A DNA stretch of 64,000 bases. Origin: Paragonimus skrjabini miyazakii (Eukaryota > Platyhelminthes > Trematoda > Plagiorchiida > Troglotrematidae). Below the pieces are notes generated by a model. The model was not told the origin of the DNA. It was given only the letters and a program-made list of their open reading frames with translations, and made no database searches. The stretch is taken from NCBI GenBank assembly GCA_014338405.1, contig JTDE01000109.1, positions 63,338-127,337 of the forward strand, written 5' to 3'. Positions 22,688 to 33,979 of the stretch are shown piece by piece. How positions within the stretch are numbered: the first letter of the stretch is position 1; every line of letters starts with the position of its first letter. The position numbers and the translations under genes are program-made.

Positions 22688-24348
22688 TGTTGTCACACCT
22701 CTGTTTGCTTGTCACCTAGTCGATCAAACTCCAAATACGACAGACAGATTGTCATTAACCACGGTCCCCTGCGGATTAACGGGAAGGGTTTACTTCATTG
22801 CTCCCCTGGTAGAACATCTAACGTTTAACCGTTTCATTAAGGTTTTAGAGATAATGCTAGGACGAGCCTAAAACTATATGTGTGATTCAGTATGGCTATG
22901 GGATGTAAGTGAAACCTTTCGATTTAAGACAGCCACCATAGGGAACATTTAGCGGTTGAACAAAGAACGACTGGGAAGCGAGGTATAGAATATCTGCAGA
23001 AGATCACAACCATCTAGCTTGTTGTACGTCCGCCAACTACATAACCCGAACTTCCTCCTAGTTGGTAACAACTTCACCCTGAATACCTCTGTGATGGTGA
23101 CATTTTTTATGATCAGGTAGAAGGAAGTATTTCTCTTTACTTCTTGAAGGAACGGCCACCTGTAAAAACCACCGCCTTTGAGTATACTGAACAGCATACA
23201 TAAATAATGACAGGACTGTTATAAACCGCACTGGAACTAAGTCGTTAACAAACTGGAGAGTGTTAACTTAATTTTACTGTGAATTACGCTTGACCATTGG
23301 AGATAATAATGACAGGTAACTATGAGCACCTTTGGAGTACCCTTGAGTGTTCTAACGTATAATGTTCATATATCGCGACAAAAGAATTTCTGCCTTAATA
23401 ACAGTAGCTAACATTGTGTTTTGCGTATAGAAGTGTTTCACGTATCCACAGCTCCTAAATTAGTCAGTAGGCTGAAGACAGCAAGTGTGTAAATGGAGGT
23501 CCAGAAACTCGGCTATGCTTGGTGATCGTTAGTTTCTTAGAGGTGGATAGACAACAACTGTGCATGGTAACTGTTAACATGTATTGAAGTACATGGGAAT
23601 CGACAGGTGGGCAGACTTACACGAAATAATTCATTTCACACGCAATCGATAGTGTCCAACTAAACCGTAGAGGTGTATTACTGCACGTTTATAGTTGTGT
23701 TTGTCTCAACACTAGTATTTCAGCTGTGGGATATGCTGCTAAGTTTTCCGCAGATTTTGTAAAGAACAACGGAATAAGTAGAAAACTGAATTTCGGCAAC
23801 TGTGAGATTGATGTGATGAAAGGAGCCGAGTATTTCGACGACGTACTCTTTCACCTCTAAAGATAGACCAGTACACACAGTCATCTGACGAACGTTTTCG
23901 TTAGAAGCTCAGAAATTGCAGTTGTTATTTTGTCGGCTTGTTTTGCCTTAATTGGCCACAAAGGCAACATTTCCTGACAAAATCATAGATAAGTTTCCTA
24001 TTGCGAAATGAATTGTAAATTGATTATATGTAAGAAAATACAGAGTGGCAGAATTATCCCATTAGTATACAACGACGCATGCAAATAGCGACTGAGATTT
24101 TGTGGCAAAATATCTTGAGTGAAAAGAAAATTTGACAATAAAAAGTTAACTGTTTTTTAGGTTTTTTTACTCCACAACCGCAGATGGACACAGTCTACTT
24201 CCGATTCACTTTGCGCTGACTACGGTCACAAGAGCTGGAAATAATGTTTGTCCTCAAACCTGCACACCACGACCAGTTGTGTCCTTGTTTGGGCTCATTG
24301 AGTAGCGGTATTCTGAATGGGGATGGAACTCCTTACACTTCGTGGTAT
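22688..24348. other. No recognisable gene
   Basis: Non-coding in appearance. Nothing recognised on either strand. Confidence 0.4.
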
Positions 24349-24475
24349 GAGTCAATCCTCTTACCCGCACGGTCACAAGTTGTATGAGCAGTGCTTGCGA
24401 TTCAAAACGTACAAGTTCCCCAGTCACAAGAAGTTCTCACACAACTTGTGGTCAAGCAGATAAGAGGGTTGACTC
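24349..24475. repeat. Imperfect inverted repeat (two 40-base arms)
   Basis: 24,349-24,388 and 24,436-24,475 are reverse complements with a few mismatches, both containing the sense or complement of ACAACTTGTG and GTAAGAGG/GTTGACTC. The loop is 47 bases. A GGATTCGATCCC block resembling a pol III B box follows at about 24,492. This could be a small foldback element or an RNA hairpin. Confidence 0.6.
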
Positions 24476-25307
24476 GCAACGCTGAACGGTAGTGGATTCG
24501 ATCCCTAATTCAGACTCTCTACTTGATGAACGCAAACTAAGGAAAACCCGATAGTGGAATGTCCAATTGGAGGTGAGCTTTGTCATGCATTACAAATCTA
24601 ACTACGTTTCTTGTGGCTACCATTCACCTTCTTTACACAAGAGTTAAATTAACTTTAAAAAGTTTAGCAATGTTTCTCCGCAGAATGTTGTTCTAGCTAG
24701 TTGGTGATCAGAAACTCTATAAGTAATCCTTTATGAGTCTTTTATATTCCTTTTAATTATCGATACTTCAAACAGCTCCGGCAAAAATATTATAACAGTT
24801 TATATGTGCTCTATGGTTGTGACTCACACAAGCCATACGATTTTTCCGCAGATGCATATTCAAGCCCGTTAAAATTATGAAGAGAGTGCTGGTGAATCGT
24901 TACCTGTCATCAGAAATACGCCCGCTTAATAAGTAGCGCTTTGAGTCAAAAAAGAAACTTACAGTTTCATACTAAACAATATACCGCGAAACAATGACTT
25001 ATCACAGCAGGAAAAATAAAAAAACTTCTTACTATGGTACTAATTTGCCAATGGTTGCAGTACACCATTTTGTTATTATACCCGTCAATAAATGCTTCAC
25101 ACCAATACCCAAGGAGTGACATATAAGGTAAAAAATGTCAACCGAAGTAGGCGTTCAAGTGTTTTATCAGAAACAGATAAACTTCCGATAATCTAACCAT
25201 ATTGGTAAAATTAAGAGCTTCAAATAAATGAAATGGATGCTTACGATGAAAGTCTGTACAAAAACTGTTCACAGGGCACAACATTAGACTCTCTTGTTGA
25301 TTTACAG

Positions 25308-25512
25308 AAAGGTTAGGGAAGCAGTCTTACTGCCTCAGAACAAAAGACAAGCTACGGTGTGTGTATCGATCAAATATCATACTTCTTCGGTTTATCAGCA
25401 GCACACTGATAAATTTAGGGACAAAAATTCCATCTGGTTAGATCGGATACATGTAATTACTGTTGCCATAATTTGCTTGTGCTCTAACTCATACTTCACA
25501 GGGGATTTAACG
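25308..25512 (+). CDS. Candidate internal exon of an unknown gene (membrane segment)
   Basis: An acceptor-like tract (CTCTTGTTGATTTACAG) ends at 25,307, and a donor-like GTATGT begins at 25,513. Between them one frame stays open for about 68 codons. A second donor-like site, GTAAGA, follows at about 25,572. The peptide has a basic and polar start (VREAVLLPQNKRQ) and a hydrophobic run near its end (IHVITVAIICLCSNSYF) that could cross a membrane. I do not recognise the family. With no neighbouring exon identified this may be chance. It is offered because both splice sites agree with the open frame. Confidence 0.25.
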
Positions 25513-26105
25513 GTATGTAACTGGTGGTGGCTGGCAATCTTATTGGATAGTTTGACAAGACCGGCAATCTTGGTAAGAACCGAAGTTCATTAACTCATAC
25601 AACTATGCCGGAGTCTTTGCTTCTTATCTTCACTTCGACAAAAATATATGGAACTGTTTTTTTCAAAACAGCGTGGTATTACATACGTCCTAAACATTAA
25701 GACCATTACCGCCTATCCAAAGAATTTCTGTTGCATTCCGGAAGTCATCACAATTAGGGATTTATTGATCGACAAGTACACCTAAATGCCAGAGTTCTCA
25801 ATTCACCGGGCAAAGTGGGAAGTGCCCCGAAAGAACAATGGAGACGAATTGGTTTTAATGCTCCAGCAACGCTTGTCCAAAACATTCCGAAACAGTATAC
25901 TGACTTGTTGAATGCTAGTGGACTGAATATATTATACTGAATTTCAACAAGTATACAACCAACTCAGGCTTTTCCCATAGAATTGTCGGGACCTCTTCTG
26001 ATTTATCGGCCATCAATACCTACAACAACTGTGTCTCCTCTCGAGGCGATCGGGCAACCTGATCATTATTCACAAGCGAAAGTGGTTGAACGTTCACATA
26101 CGATA
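25513..26105. other. No recognisable gene
   Basis: AT-rich, no motif seen. Confidence 0.4.
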
Positions 26106-26340
26106 ATTCGGTCTTGCCTAACGTGAGGTCAATGGCGCGGTGGTAAACATGGTTGCATCAGGAACAGTGGCCGTGGTTCTAGTCCCGGCAGTGGCGAGGA
26201 TATGCACTACTGACGAGCTTTAATGAGAGTGAAACTCGAGTTTGGTGCTTCTTTTCGAAAGGGGCCGACTGGAACGTCTATGGAAATGCGACAGCTGCGA
26301 TCAATTGTGGGTGATTTTCAATCTGTATGAAAATAAAATT
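26106..26340 (+). mobile_element. SINE-like repeat S2 with pol III boxes and a hammerhead motif
   Basis: This short repeat recurs at 40,377-40,612 and, as partial copies, at about 42,505-42,700 and 44,600-44,765. An A-box-like TGGCGCGGTGG (26,133-26,143) and a B-box-like GGTTCTAGTCC (26,175-26,185) each differ from the consensus at one position, so an RNA polymerase III promoter is likely. The hammerhead motif follows. The tail shares TTTTCGAAAG, TCTATGGAAATGC and a GCGAT..TC block with the other copies, and it ends in an A-rich stretch. The plan (internal pol III promoter plus hammerhead in a short repeat) is like the SM-alpha repeats of schistosomes, which is established knowledge. Direct relationship is an inference. 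Confidence 0.68.
26204..26248 (+). ncRNA. Hammerhead ribozyme motif (type I layout, minimal stem III)
   Basis: All core parts are present in order. Stem I: GCACTA (26,204-26,209) pairs with TGGTGC (26,243-26,248), six pairs including one G-U. Core box 1: CTGACGA (26,210-26,216), which fits CUGANGA. Stem II: GCTT/GAGT (26,217-26,220 and 26,227-26,230), four pairs with two wobbles, closed by TAATGA. Core box 2: GAAA (26,231-26,234). Stem III: two pairs, AC/GT, with a TCGA loop. The residue before the cleavage site is U at 26,242, preceded by GU, so the triplet is GUU; cleavage is expected between 26,242 and 26,243. Very short stem III is known from schistosome SM-alpha and Penelope-type hammerheads. 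Activity is untested. Confidence 0.62.
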
Positions 26341-27730
26341 CCCCTACTACTCATCAGGATAATTTCCATCGTTTTGTTTAGTAACGCTTTGGAACAATAG
26401 CGTGAAAAAAATCAATGTTGTTATATATATACTGACATACTTTTCGAAAAATGACTGTTTCTATATTTGTATTGCGGATTTTGTAAGGTATATTCAGACC
26501 GTGAGATCTGGTTAAAAATTATGTAGAATTAATTAGTTAAAAGGGGCAGGTTCATAAGGCTACATGATAGTCGTCCACAGAGCAACTAAAGGCAGAATTT
26601 ATTTGCTTATACCAGCTCAGACTTAGTAAGGGTGTAATAAGTTAGTCATTTGAGGCAAAATTTGGTAGGGGTTAACGGTCCGCCATCACTCTAAGCCCCC
26701 TGCCACTTAATAAGTTCATGCGAGAGGTCCAAAAGAAATTGTCCGTGTCTTCCTGACTTTATAGTGATTGGGAAGTAAACTGTGTTGGATGACTTATAGA
26801 AGTAGTTGTACACATGAAACCACGTAAAAAAACATCCGCAGCCACGTCAACATCAAACATCGAAAAGTATGGTGACGCAACATTTTGAAAGGTTGGGATG
26901 GGTAAAGAGAGTAAAGTGAAAACTAGCAGTAGTAGGCGTCTCTTGCATACATGCAAGTCAAGTGGGGATTCAGAAGTACCAAACGATTCAGTTGTAATCA
27001 CGGCTTTTGACAACATGTCTCAGAATGGACAATTAGACTACAAACAACTTTTGTCTATAGAGTAAGTTATCTCCAACTTTCAGGAAGTATCTAGATGCAA
27101 GAAAGCTACCAGCAGGAGATATGACGTCTTCAGGATTGTGTCGCAAATGAAAAGTTAGTATTACGTTGAGAATGTGGTTAGGAACTAGATTTTTCTCTGT
27201 CACATTCCTCTTTTAATAAACTGTCTATGAACGGTTTCAATACATGCAAAATCGAATTTAAGTTAAAGATGACAGGCATGTACGTTCGTTTCCAGTCTTA
27301 TGGAGTTGTGTAGCTGAACATAGTGGAAAAACATTTGGAGTGGAAGACACTAGAAATCACTTAACTTCTTGTTAACAGATACAAATCTCACGTAACTGGG
27401 ATGTGAGTAACTTGTGTGCACACAGACACAAGTAGTTTGGGGTTACCATGATACTGATAAGCAAAATTTTGATGGCTATTGTGCATGATCGCCTATTCGT
27501 TAATACTAAACAGCATGTTCTCGATTGTCCAACTTTTAGGACAGCTCATGGATGCTTAACAGCTTTCATTTCTTCAAGACTCCGAATAAATCGTTTCGTT
27601 GAAGAACGGCTGTATCAGTTAGTTGACCATAACCGGTTGTTCCAGGAAAACTGAATGAGTCACAAATAACCCAGAATTGAAACTTGTGGCACTTCTGTGT
27701 TGACGGTGAATAAGCTTGATAGCTATTTAC
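26341..27730. other. No recognisable gene
   Basis: AT-rich, short frames only, no motif seen. Confidence 0.4.
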
Positions 27731-27858
27731 TCGCTCTGATATCGAACGTAGATCTAGGTAGAGCTTGGCGAGACCATCGTCTTGAAGTTTCCCTAACGGA
27801 ATGGAATGATTAATTTCGCCCAGTCCTTCCAGAAAATCATTTACAGCATTGGACCTTT
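27731..27858 (-). CDS. Candidate internal exon, unknown gene
   Basis: On the minus strand an AG precedes 27,858 and a GTAAAT donor follows 27,731. The frame between reads without stops for 42 codons and has ordinary, charged composition (NDFLEGLGEINHSIPLG, then KLYLDLRSISER). The same frame stays open for another 50 codons past the donor. The family is not recognised and no partner exon was identified. The acceptor lacks a strong pyrimidine tract, so this is a weak call. Confidence 0.22.
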
Positions 27859-27869
27859 CTACGTTCAAA

Positions 27870-29023
27870 TATCACGAACAGGCAACAGATGTACACCACA
27901 TGAATATCCTTCAAAGATAACATTCCGCCCCATAGTAATATGCACGAGTTCTGCTAACTAAGCTTACGGAGCCATCCATTAACTTGAAAATCACGGACTG
28001 CAAACACTCGACCGAGAGTTATCTGAGTCTTCTCTGAATTCAACTTTGAACTTGGCATGTGTTTCCACATGAAGCAAATAAAATGCGCTGCAAACAGTTT
28101 TATCGGCAGGAGAGTAGGCTTCCAGTATGACAGCGACCCATCAAGTCTGGTAAGGGTTACTTACATTCTGACAGCTACTTCAATATAGTTCCGTGATGTA
28201 GCAATGAGACTTGGGACATTACGCCGAGAACATGATTTGAAACATGAATACGTCTCTGCATAATAAGTCAGCGAATGTAACCGAGGAGATGAGAATGAAT
28301 TTCTGAGTTCCATTTATATTTTACTTCACTTTGACGCATTTGTCGGTGAAAACAATTGTTTCAATAAGTAAATATTCTTACTGAAACAGTCCATATACCC
28401 AGAACAAAATTCAGTATTCCTTAGGCAAAATCAGTCAACTCAGTCAGGGTCCAACGGATCGCACGACGTTTGGGGAGAAAACCTCATTCTGTTGTTCAGA
28501 CTTTTTTCCCCATTTTACATGTTGACTGAACACGTGATGCATCAATAGTTGTTTGCTGTGCATCAGAGGTAGGTAGAAAGCAAAATCTTTCAGATCACAG
28601 GCAAAAACCTATGCATCGTTCAACAGCAAGTTGATGTAACTGGTCGAATTGGAAGTAACATTTAAGTGCCTGCTAGTCGTACTGAAAAGCTAAAGTGCTA
28701 TTAGATATAAAACACGTAGGCGAAAGTCAAAAATTGTTCATGACGCATTTCCAGACAAAGTTATACGGCTACGGCTAATAGGTAGTACTCTTTCCATCCG
28801 TCTCCATAACTTCCAGAATTTTCATTATAACATCCTCGAATTATGTGTCCAGCGTAGTTGACTCCCTCTACAGTAATTTCAACGGTCAGTGTCACATGTT
28901 TCAGTATCTCCGTAAGATTTTCGGTTCAGTACGTCCCAGACGATTTCAGTTGGGTTTTGGTCCGAACCGCAACCTGGTCAGCTCAACACGTAACTTGCGA
29001 GGCGGTGGACACATTTTTATTAT
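27870..29023. other. No recognisable gene
   Basis: Nothing recognised on either strand. Confidence 0.4.
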
Positions 29024-29293
29024 GTAACTAATGAGTAGTTTGGCAGATTTATGATTTTAAATGAGACCCAACTGTGAAACGTCAAGGCTTCGGCTGGATT
29101 CGAACCAGCGACAGAAACACCATGTCTCAACGCGGCAAGCGCTCTACCAGCTCAGCTACGAAGCCACGCCACGAGCTCGGAAATTTCACATTTGAACTCG
29201 GTTACCCACCCGTCCCACTGTCTCATAGGGAATCCACCAAATGATCCAGGGGATCGACTGCCCCGGCAGGATTTATCGAACAGTTCACGCTGG
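29024..29293 (-). repeat. Repeat S1 unit with tRNA-like domain (inverted copy)
   Basis: Read on the minus strand, the body starts near 29,293, the tRNA-like domain spans 29,165 to 29,086 and the tail ends at 29,024. The tRNA-like part is 80 bases. Its acceptor stem is perfect (GGCTTCG with CGAAGCC), the A box is TAGCTGAGCTGG and the B box is GGTTCGAATCC. The T arm pairs, but the anticodon arm does not form a normal five-pair stem with a seven-base loop, so it is a tRNA-derived repeat and not a working tRNA. Confidence 0.72.
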
Positions 29294-29471
29294 TGTTTCT
29301 GTCGCTGGTTCGAATCCAGTCGAAGCCCTGAATTTTCACAGTTGGGTCTTATCTAAAATCATAAATCCGCCAAACTACTCATTAGTAACACAATTTCTAT
29401 GCTCAACAGTGGCGTTGGTGGATTCCAGCGTGAACTAATCGAGAAATCCTGCTTGGGCAGTCAATCGGCTG
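29291..29471 (+). repeat. Repeat S1, partial unit in opposite orientation
   Basis: It begins inside the tRNA-like domain (B-box half, 29,291-29,321) and continues with the tail and the start of the next unit body (GTGGCGTTGGTGGATTCC at about 29,410), up to the N gap. Positions 29,291-29,389 are the inverted counterpart of 29,024-29,122 at about 90% identity. Confidence 0.72.
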
Positions 29472-29571
29472 NNNNNNNNNNNNNNNNNNNNNNNNNNNNN
29501 NNNNNNNNNNNNNNNNNNNNNNNNNNNNNNNNNNNNNNNNNNNNNNNNNNNNNNNNNNNNNNNNNNNNNNN
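29472..29571. other. Assembly gap, 100 N
   Basis: A run of exactly 100 N inside a repeat S1 unit. Comparison with the intact unit at 63.3 kb suggests that only about 20 bases are missing. Confidence 0.99.
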
Positions 29572-29725
29572 ATGACACAGTTGGTTGGGTGGGTAACTAG
29601 GTCCAAATGTGAAATTTCTGAGCTTCCGGCGTGACTTCGTAGCTCAGCTGGTAGAGCGCTTGCCGCATTTGGGCATGGTGTTTCTGTCGCTGGTTCGAAT
29701 CCAGCCGAAGCCCTGACATTTTTAT
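29572..29725 (+). repeat. Repeat S1 unit with tRNA-like domain, right of gap
   Basis: The body resumes with GACACAGTTGGTTGGGTGGG, followed by the tRNA-like domain at 29,633-29,712. The second base of the acceptor stem is A (GACTTCG), giving one mismatch with CGAAGCC. A and B boxes are intact. Confidence 0.75.
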
Positions 29726-32700
29726 TAATTAAAGCACATTCTGAATAGTTTCCTGAAAAGAATCGGGTCCATAATTTGGTCAACAGCGTTAAAGAAATGT
29801 ATCGTTTAAACAGAGGTGTAGTAAAGTGCAATAAAATGTATGAAGACAGCGTCCGACAATACCTAGGAGGTCCCGTTGACAACAGAGAGATGGCGGAGTT
29901 TTCAACAGTGTTAGACTGACGCTAGGAAACATAGTAGAACCTGGACAGGGGTACTTTCCTAGGCATATGCCTTTGAGTAAATTCGCGTGCGAACATGCAG
30001 GCAGTTGTGTGCCGTGGGCTAAATGAATATGGAGCGTGATCTGCTAGTGTGCGACCTTGACCTTGACGAGTTATAACTGTGGTGTGGGTTTCGGTTAACT
30101 GTGAAGGTTGCAGCTCGACCACAGCCAATGTAACAGAAACTTACTCTCGCTGAAAAATAGTTCTCGTTAACACCTGACGAGGTGAATATTAGTAGAAACC
30201 TCCCAGTTTTCTGACTAGTGTTGAACTCATGGTTACATAGCCAGTTTACCCATGTCTGTAGCTATGGTCACACCCTAACCCATGGATGACGTCTAGTATA
30301 GAGTTACCTTCCATAATATTCTATCCCATTTATAAAATAATGTCAAAAACACCTCCACACATCGAAGTAGTCCTTGCTAAATTTATCCTCAGCTTTAAGT
30401 ATCCCGCATCCCTGCCGGGATGTCAATGAAATTCCCATCGCCACAAACTAAACAGAATTTGTTGGTTTAGTGTCTTTAAGTTGTGGGGATGAGCCCTACC
30501 TTTTGATCCCCAAACTCATTAAATTATCGCCAATAAACTCAAGTTCATCCCCCTGGAAGAAAAAACCCCATAATCTTCGACTCCATTCAAACATGTGTAT
30601 GCTTTCGTATGGACAAAATAGAGGCAACTTCATTTAGCACACTGCGTCTGCTGGCAATCGCGATGGCGGCTTATCCGCATTACACTGTCGACCTTCTCGA
30701 GTTTATTCTGGGCTGATAGTCCCACGACCTTTGATTGCTGACCTAAGAGTGACATGGCTCATATCTCATGTGAAGTGTGTTTATGGAGCCAACGAACACC
30801 ATGGGTGGAAGTTTATTTACGGCGCAGTCAGTTTTCACACCATTTTCAGTTAGTTCGATAATAGCAACAACGTTTTTAAAAATAAGGCGAGATGACGGCT
30901 ATTGACCTCTGTTAACTATCTTCTAAAGGAAAATACATTCGAAGTCGATGTAATGGAATTACAAGTTACATTTCGGTGGAGTATATAACTATAGCTTAGG
31001 GTTAATGCATACCTCCTGACTAAGACTCAAATTCCACTTATTTTGTCAGTAGAACTACAGTTCCATTAGCTAATTCGGTATTTAACACGATCAGTTATTA
31101 CCTTATAAGAGTGTGTGCTGACTCGGATTTATACTAAAGTATACTGTGGCCCAAGAACTCCGACACTCGGGTAATTTGACCAGTGAATTTAAACGATATG
31201 ACGTCACAAATACCACACCACTACAGATATAATTTGAGAAACTGGCTCAGATGTGCATTAGTTTTTAGGACTTGGTCATTAACAGTAAAATGAAGGTCAT
31301 ACGTTAAGAAATAACATTTCACTCTAGTGAGGTGGCACATCACATTCTATCTGCCAGAAACACATCGGTTACCAAAACGAAGCGCTATGAGGTGTCAAAT
31401 TTAAGTGAAACTGGGTAGGCACAAACCATTTCGTTCATGGGAACATTCATGAACACGTGACCGTAAACTTAAACACTGCTTCCACTAACATACATATGTC
31501 GGGGCAACGTTTCAAACTGTCCAGATTAATACGGGTATCCAAGTCAGTAGGCCTGGATAAAAATTAGGGTTTTACGACCGGTGGATGCATTCAAATAACC
31601 GATGCAAACACTGTTGTAATTATTATAACTTCCGTGGGAATCACAGTCATCCGTCAACATTTGTTATTCCATGTGATGAACGTAATTAGGTTGAGTAAAA
31701 ATGACACAGAACCCGCTTACCAGATGCGTCGGAGAATTATCGCTTTCGCAATCACGCCGTTACTGATATAGGGACCGTTGGGAAGCGTGGGAACGCACTT
31801 GAATTTGGATGGTTAATCTCGGCCAAGAAGTATTGTGAAACTGACCGTCACCTCAGTCGAAGATGCTCAGTGATGACGTTCCTTTCGACACTGAACTCGG
31901 CCAATTAAAATCAACCAACGAAACGTGTAACGCAAAATCACACTTGCTGTTGACTCCTATAGTATTTATAGTAAGGTTGTTCATCAGAAGGTTTTATAAA
32001 CAGTGATTTAAAGCAGTACAGTACCTAACCTTAAGGAATGTGGTATGGTTATGGCCCATTTGGTTTGATGACAAGGACGGATTGGTTGAAGTTTACAGAC
32101 CCTTAGATTTGAGCGGATCCAGACGCTATAGAGTAGTAAAAAGGTGATCATGTAAGTTGCCTGGCTACAGCTAAACTGGGTATTAACAAGTGTTTAGAAG
32201 CTGTCAATATATTTGCTTGTGCGCACGCTTTTATAAAAAGCCCTGAAATTCCATGGAAATATATGTTTGCGCTAGACTTCACACAAATAGCCGTGAGATC
32301 GATGAGATGTTGCTTTCGAATCATTCCATCATAGAAGGACCGTTATTATGAGTAACGGACATTAGAGACACTAACTAGTGGGTCTTATCTAATTTTCAAA
32401 TATTTGGGAGGAGTCGCAATAAATGATCGTCAGCCTCTGCTATTCAGTGCAGCTTGGTTATCTGCCCGAGTTCAATCTTTTCTTTTTCGCAACTGTCTAA
32501 ATGTCCTTTCAGTCAGCTACATTCTTCATCACATGACCGAAGAAACCGTCATTGTTCATGCACATAATGATTATACAGAGATCGAGAGAAGTAAAAAGCG
32601 GGATTTATACTTATCAAAACAACAGTTATGAGTCCGTGTACGTACACAGTGGTGTGACTGTTGTTGGTAGATTTTACAAGTTAAATCCGTATCAACTAAA

Positions 32701-33080
32701 TTCACAAGCCATATAGTATACGATTGAAGGCGTATTCAGCTGGAATTTGCTCAAAACTAATGAGTGATAGGTTCTGAAACCAGATGCTACCTCAGCAGGC
32801 GGTTGACCTGATAAATTAATAGCGCTGAATGAACTTGCAGTAGACACTTGGTAAACTCTTCATCTCCCTGGATACACACTATTTCAGAGGTCGATTTGCC
32901 CGTGCTGATTTGACAGTGAAAAATGTCAAGGTTGTATTTGATGGAGTCCTCGCTTAATATTCTAGTACCGCCTTTTCAGTCACCGTCACCACAGAGGTGA
33001 AAACTCCAAACTATTCTACTACCGAAGATTCCATGTTTAAATTTCGATTTAATTGCAGATGCGTGTGGGTGAAATTTGTA
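29726..33080. other. No recognisable gene
   Basis: AT-rich non-coding sequence. Short frames at 29,922-30,128 minus and 32,404-32,631 plus have no motif I can name. Confidence 0.4.
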
Positions 33081-33170
33081 CGTCAGTCTGAAGCGCACAT
33101 ACCTATCCGGAAGCTTCGTATTGAAGAACAAGAGGCGTGAGGCTGCGGTCTGTGATGGAGTTCACATCGA

Positions 33171-33590
33171 GTGGTGTATAAGATGAAAGGTAGTCGGCAA
33201 AGATTTAAAAATGTGTGCTTCAACCGAACAGGAGCTTTCGATACGGATAAACTCAATTCGCTGATGTCATACACTGGTACACATCGGTGCGCAGACGACG
33301 ATAACGTGACTGTTTTCGTGAGCAACTGTAATGAGCATAGTGAAGCTAGGCAGTGTAGTGAGGATAAACGACCACACGAAACTACCCGTGAATGGCTACG
33401 CAAAGACAAATATTTGGATATTAAGGTGACCGAGGGTACAAGGAGAAACGTTGGAGTGTACTCCTGGAGGAAATGGTGTATTCCACACGTCAGCTTATCA
33501 TTAAAAACCATGATCTTTTGGGACTGTTATTATATGCAAATGATTGCTTATGTTCAGTGTGGTGTTGAAACATGTATCACCTGTGTCTAG
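33171..33590 (+). CDS. Unassigned 139-codon open frame
   Basis: One of the longer frames in the quiet half of the window. It is polar and cysteine-containing (CFNRTGAFDTDKLN, then REWLRKDKYLDIKVTEGTRR). The opposite strand is also open over much of the same interval (33,083-33,511, 142 codons, starting from a non-ATG or ATG codon), so frame length alone is poor evidence. I see no domain, and cannot tell a host exon from a transposon relic or chance. Confidence 0.2.
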   Translation: MVYKMKGSRQRFKNVCFNRTGAFDTDKLNSLMSYTGTHRCADDDNVTVFVSNCNEHSEARQCSEDKRPHETTREWLRKDKYLDIKVTEGTRRNVGVYSWRKWCIPHVSLSLKTMIFWDCYYMQMIAYVQCGVETCITCV

Positions 33591-33933
33591 TTGAGGAACA
33601 AGCAATCCTTGCACTATTCACGTTCTTGGCTCAAAACAGTAGTGCGTTTGGTAAAATTTGGTTATGAGACCCCATAACAGTAGAAGAATGTACTGAAGAA
33701 GTCTGACCGGCTTCATGAGGAGGTCTACTGGGTAATCTTAGTGATTTGTGAAAATGTTTGCTTGCTCATTAGTTGTGTGTACATAAACGAGTTTGCCTAC
33801 ATTTGCTGCATTCATATCAAACCGCATCCTCGACTAGACAACGATGGAACTTTTACAAGCTGAACGCTACATACATCTGATCATACTTTTTACGTCATGC
33901 CCAAAGTTTTGTCTAACACAATTTGATATGAGA

Positions 33934-33976
33934 CACTCGACTCTCATTTCGTTCTCATCAGACCTCGTCAGTAGCG
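33934..33976 (-). ncRNA. Partly decayed hammerhead motif in an S2-like relic
   Basis: Read on the minus strand: CGCTA, then CTGACGA (33,971-33,965), a stem II GGTC/GAAC with one mismatch and loop TGATGA, then GAAA, a two-pair stem III (AU/GU with loop GAGA), the triplet GUC, then GAGTG. Stem I keeps four of five positions. Surrounding sequence aligns loosely with the S2 copy at 26.2 kb. Core boxes and GUC are intact, but the first stem I pair and one stem II pair are lost, so activity is doubtful. Confidence 0.42.
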
Positions 33977-33979
33977 AAC

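Noticed and set aside
23882..23910. CTGACGA followed by a small ACG/CGT hairpin and GAAG
   Set aside because: Two extra bases precede the second box, which is not GAAA, and there is no stem I or III. Probably chance.
29086..29165. Functional tRNA gene
   Set aside because: Acceptor and T arms are good, but the anticodon arm is irregular and the domain is embedded in a longer repeated unit. Treated as tRNA-derived repeat, as are the copies at 29.6, 63.15 and 63.46 kb.
31383..31434. GCGCTA...GTGAAAC...GGCAC resembling a decayed hammerhead
   Set aside because: The first core box is not present in any acceptable form and the flanks do not clearly align with S2.
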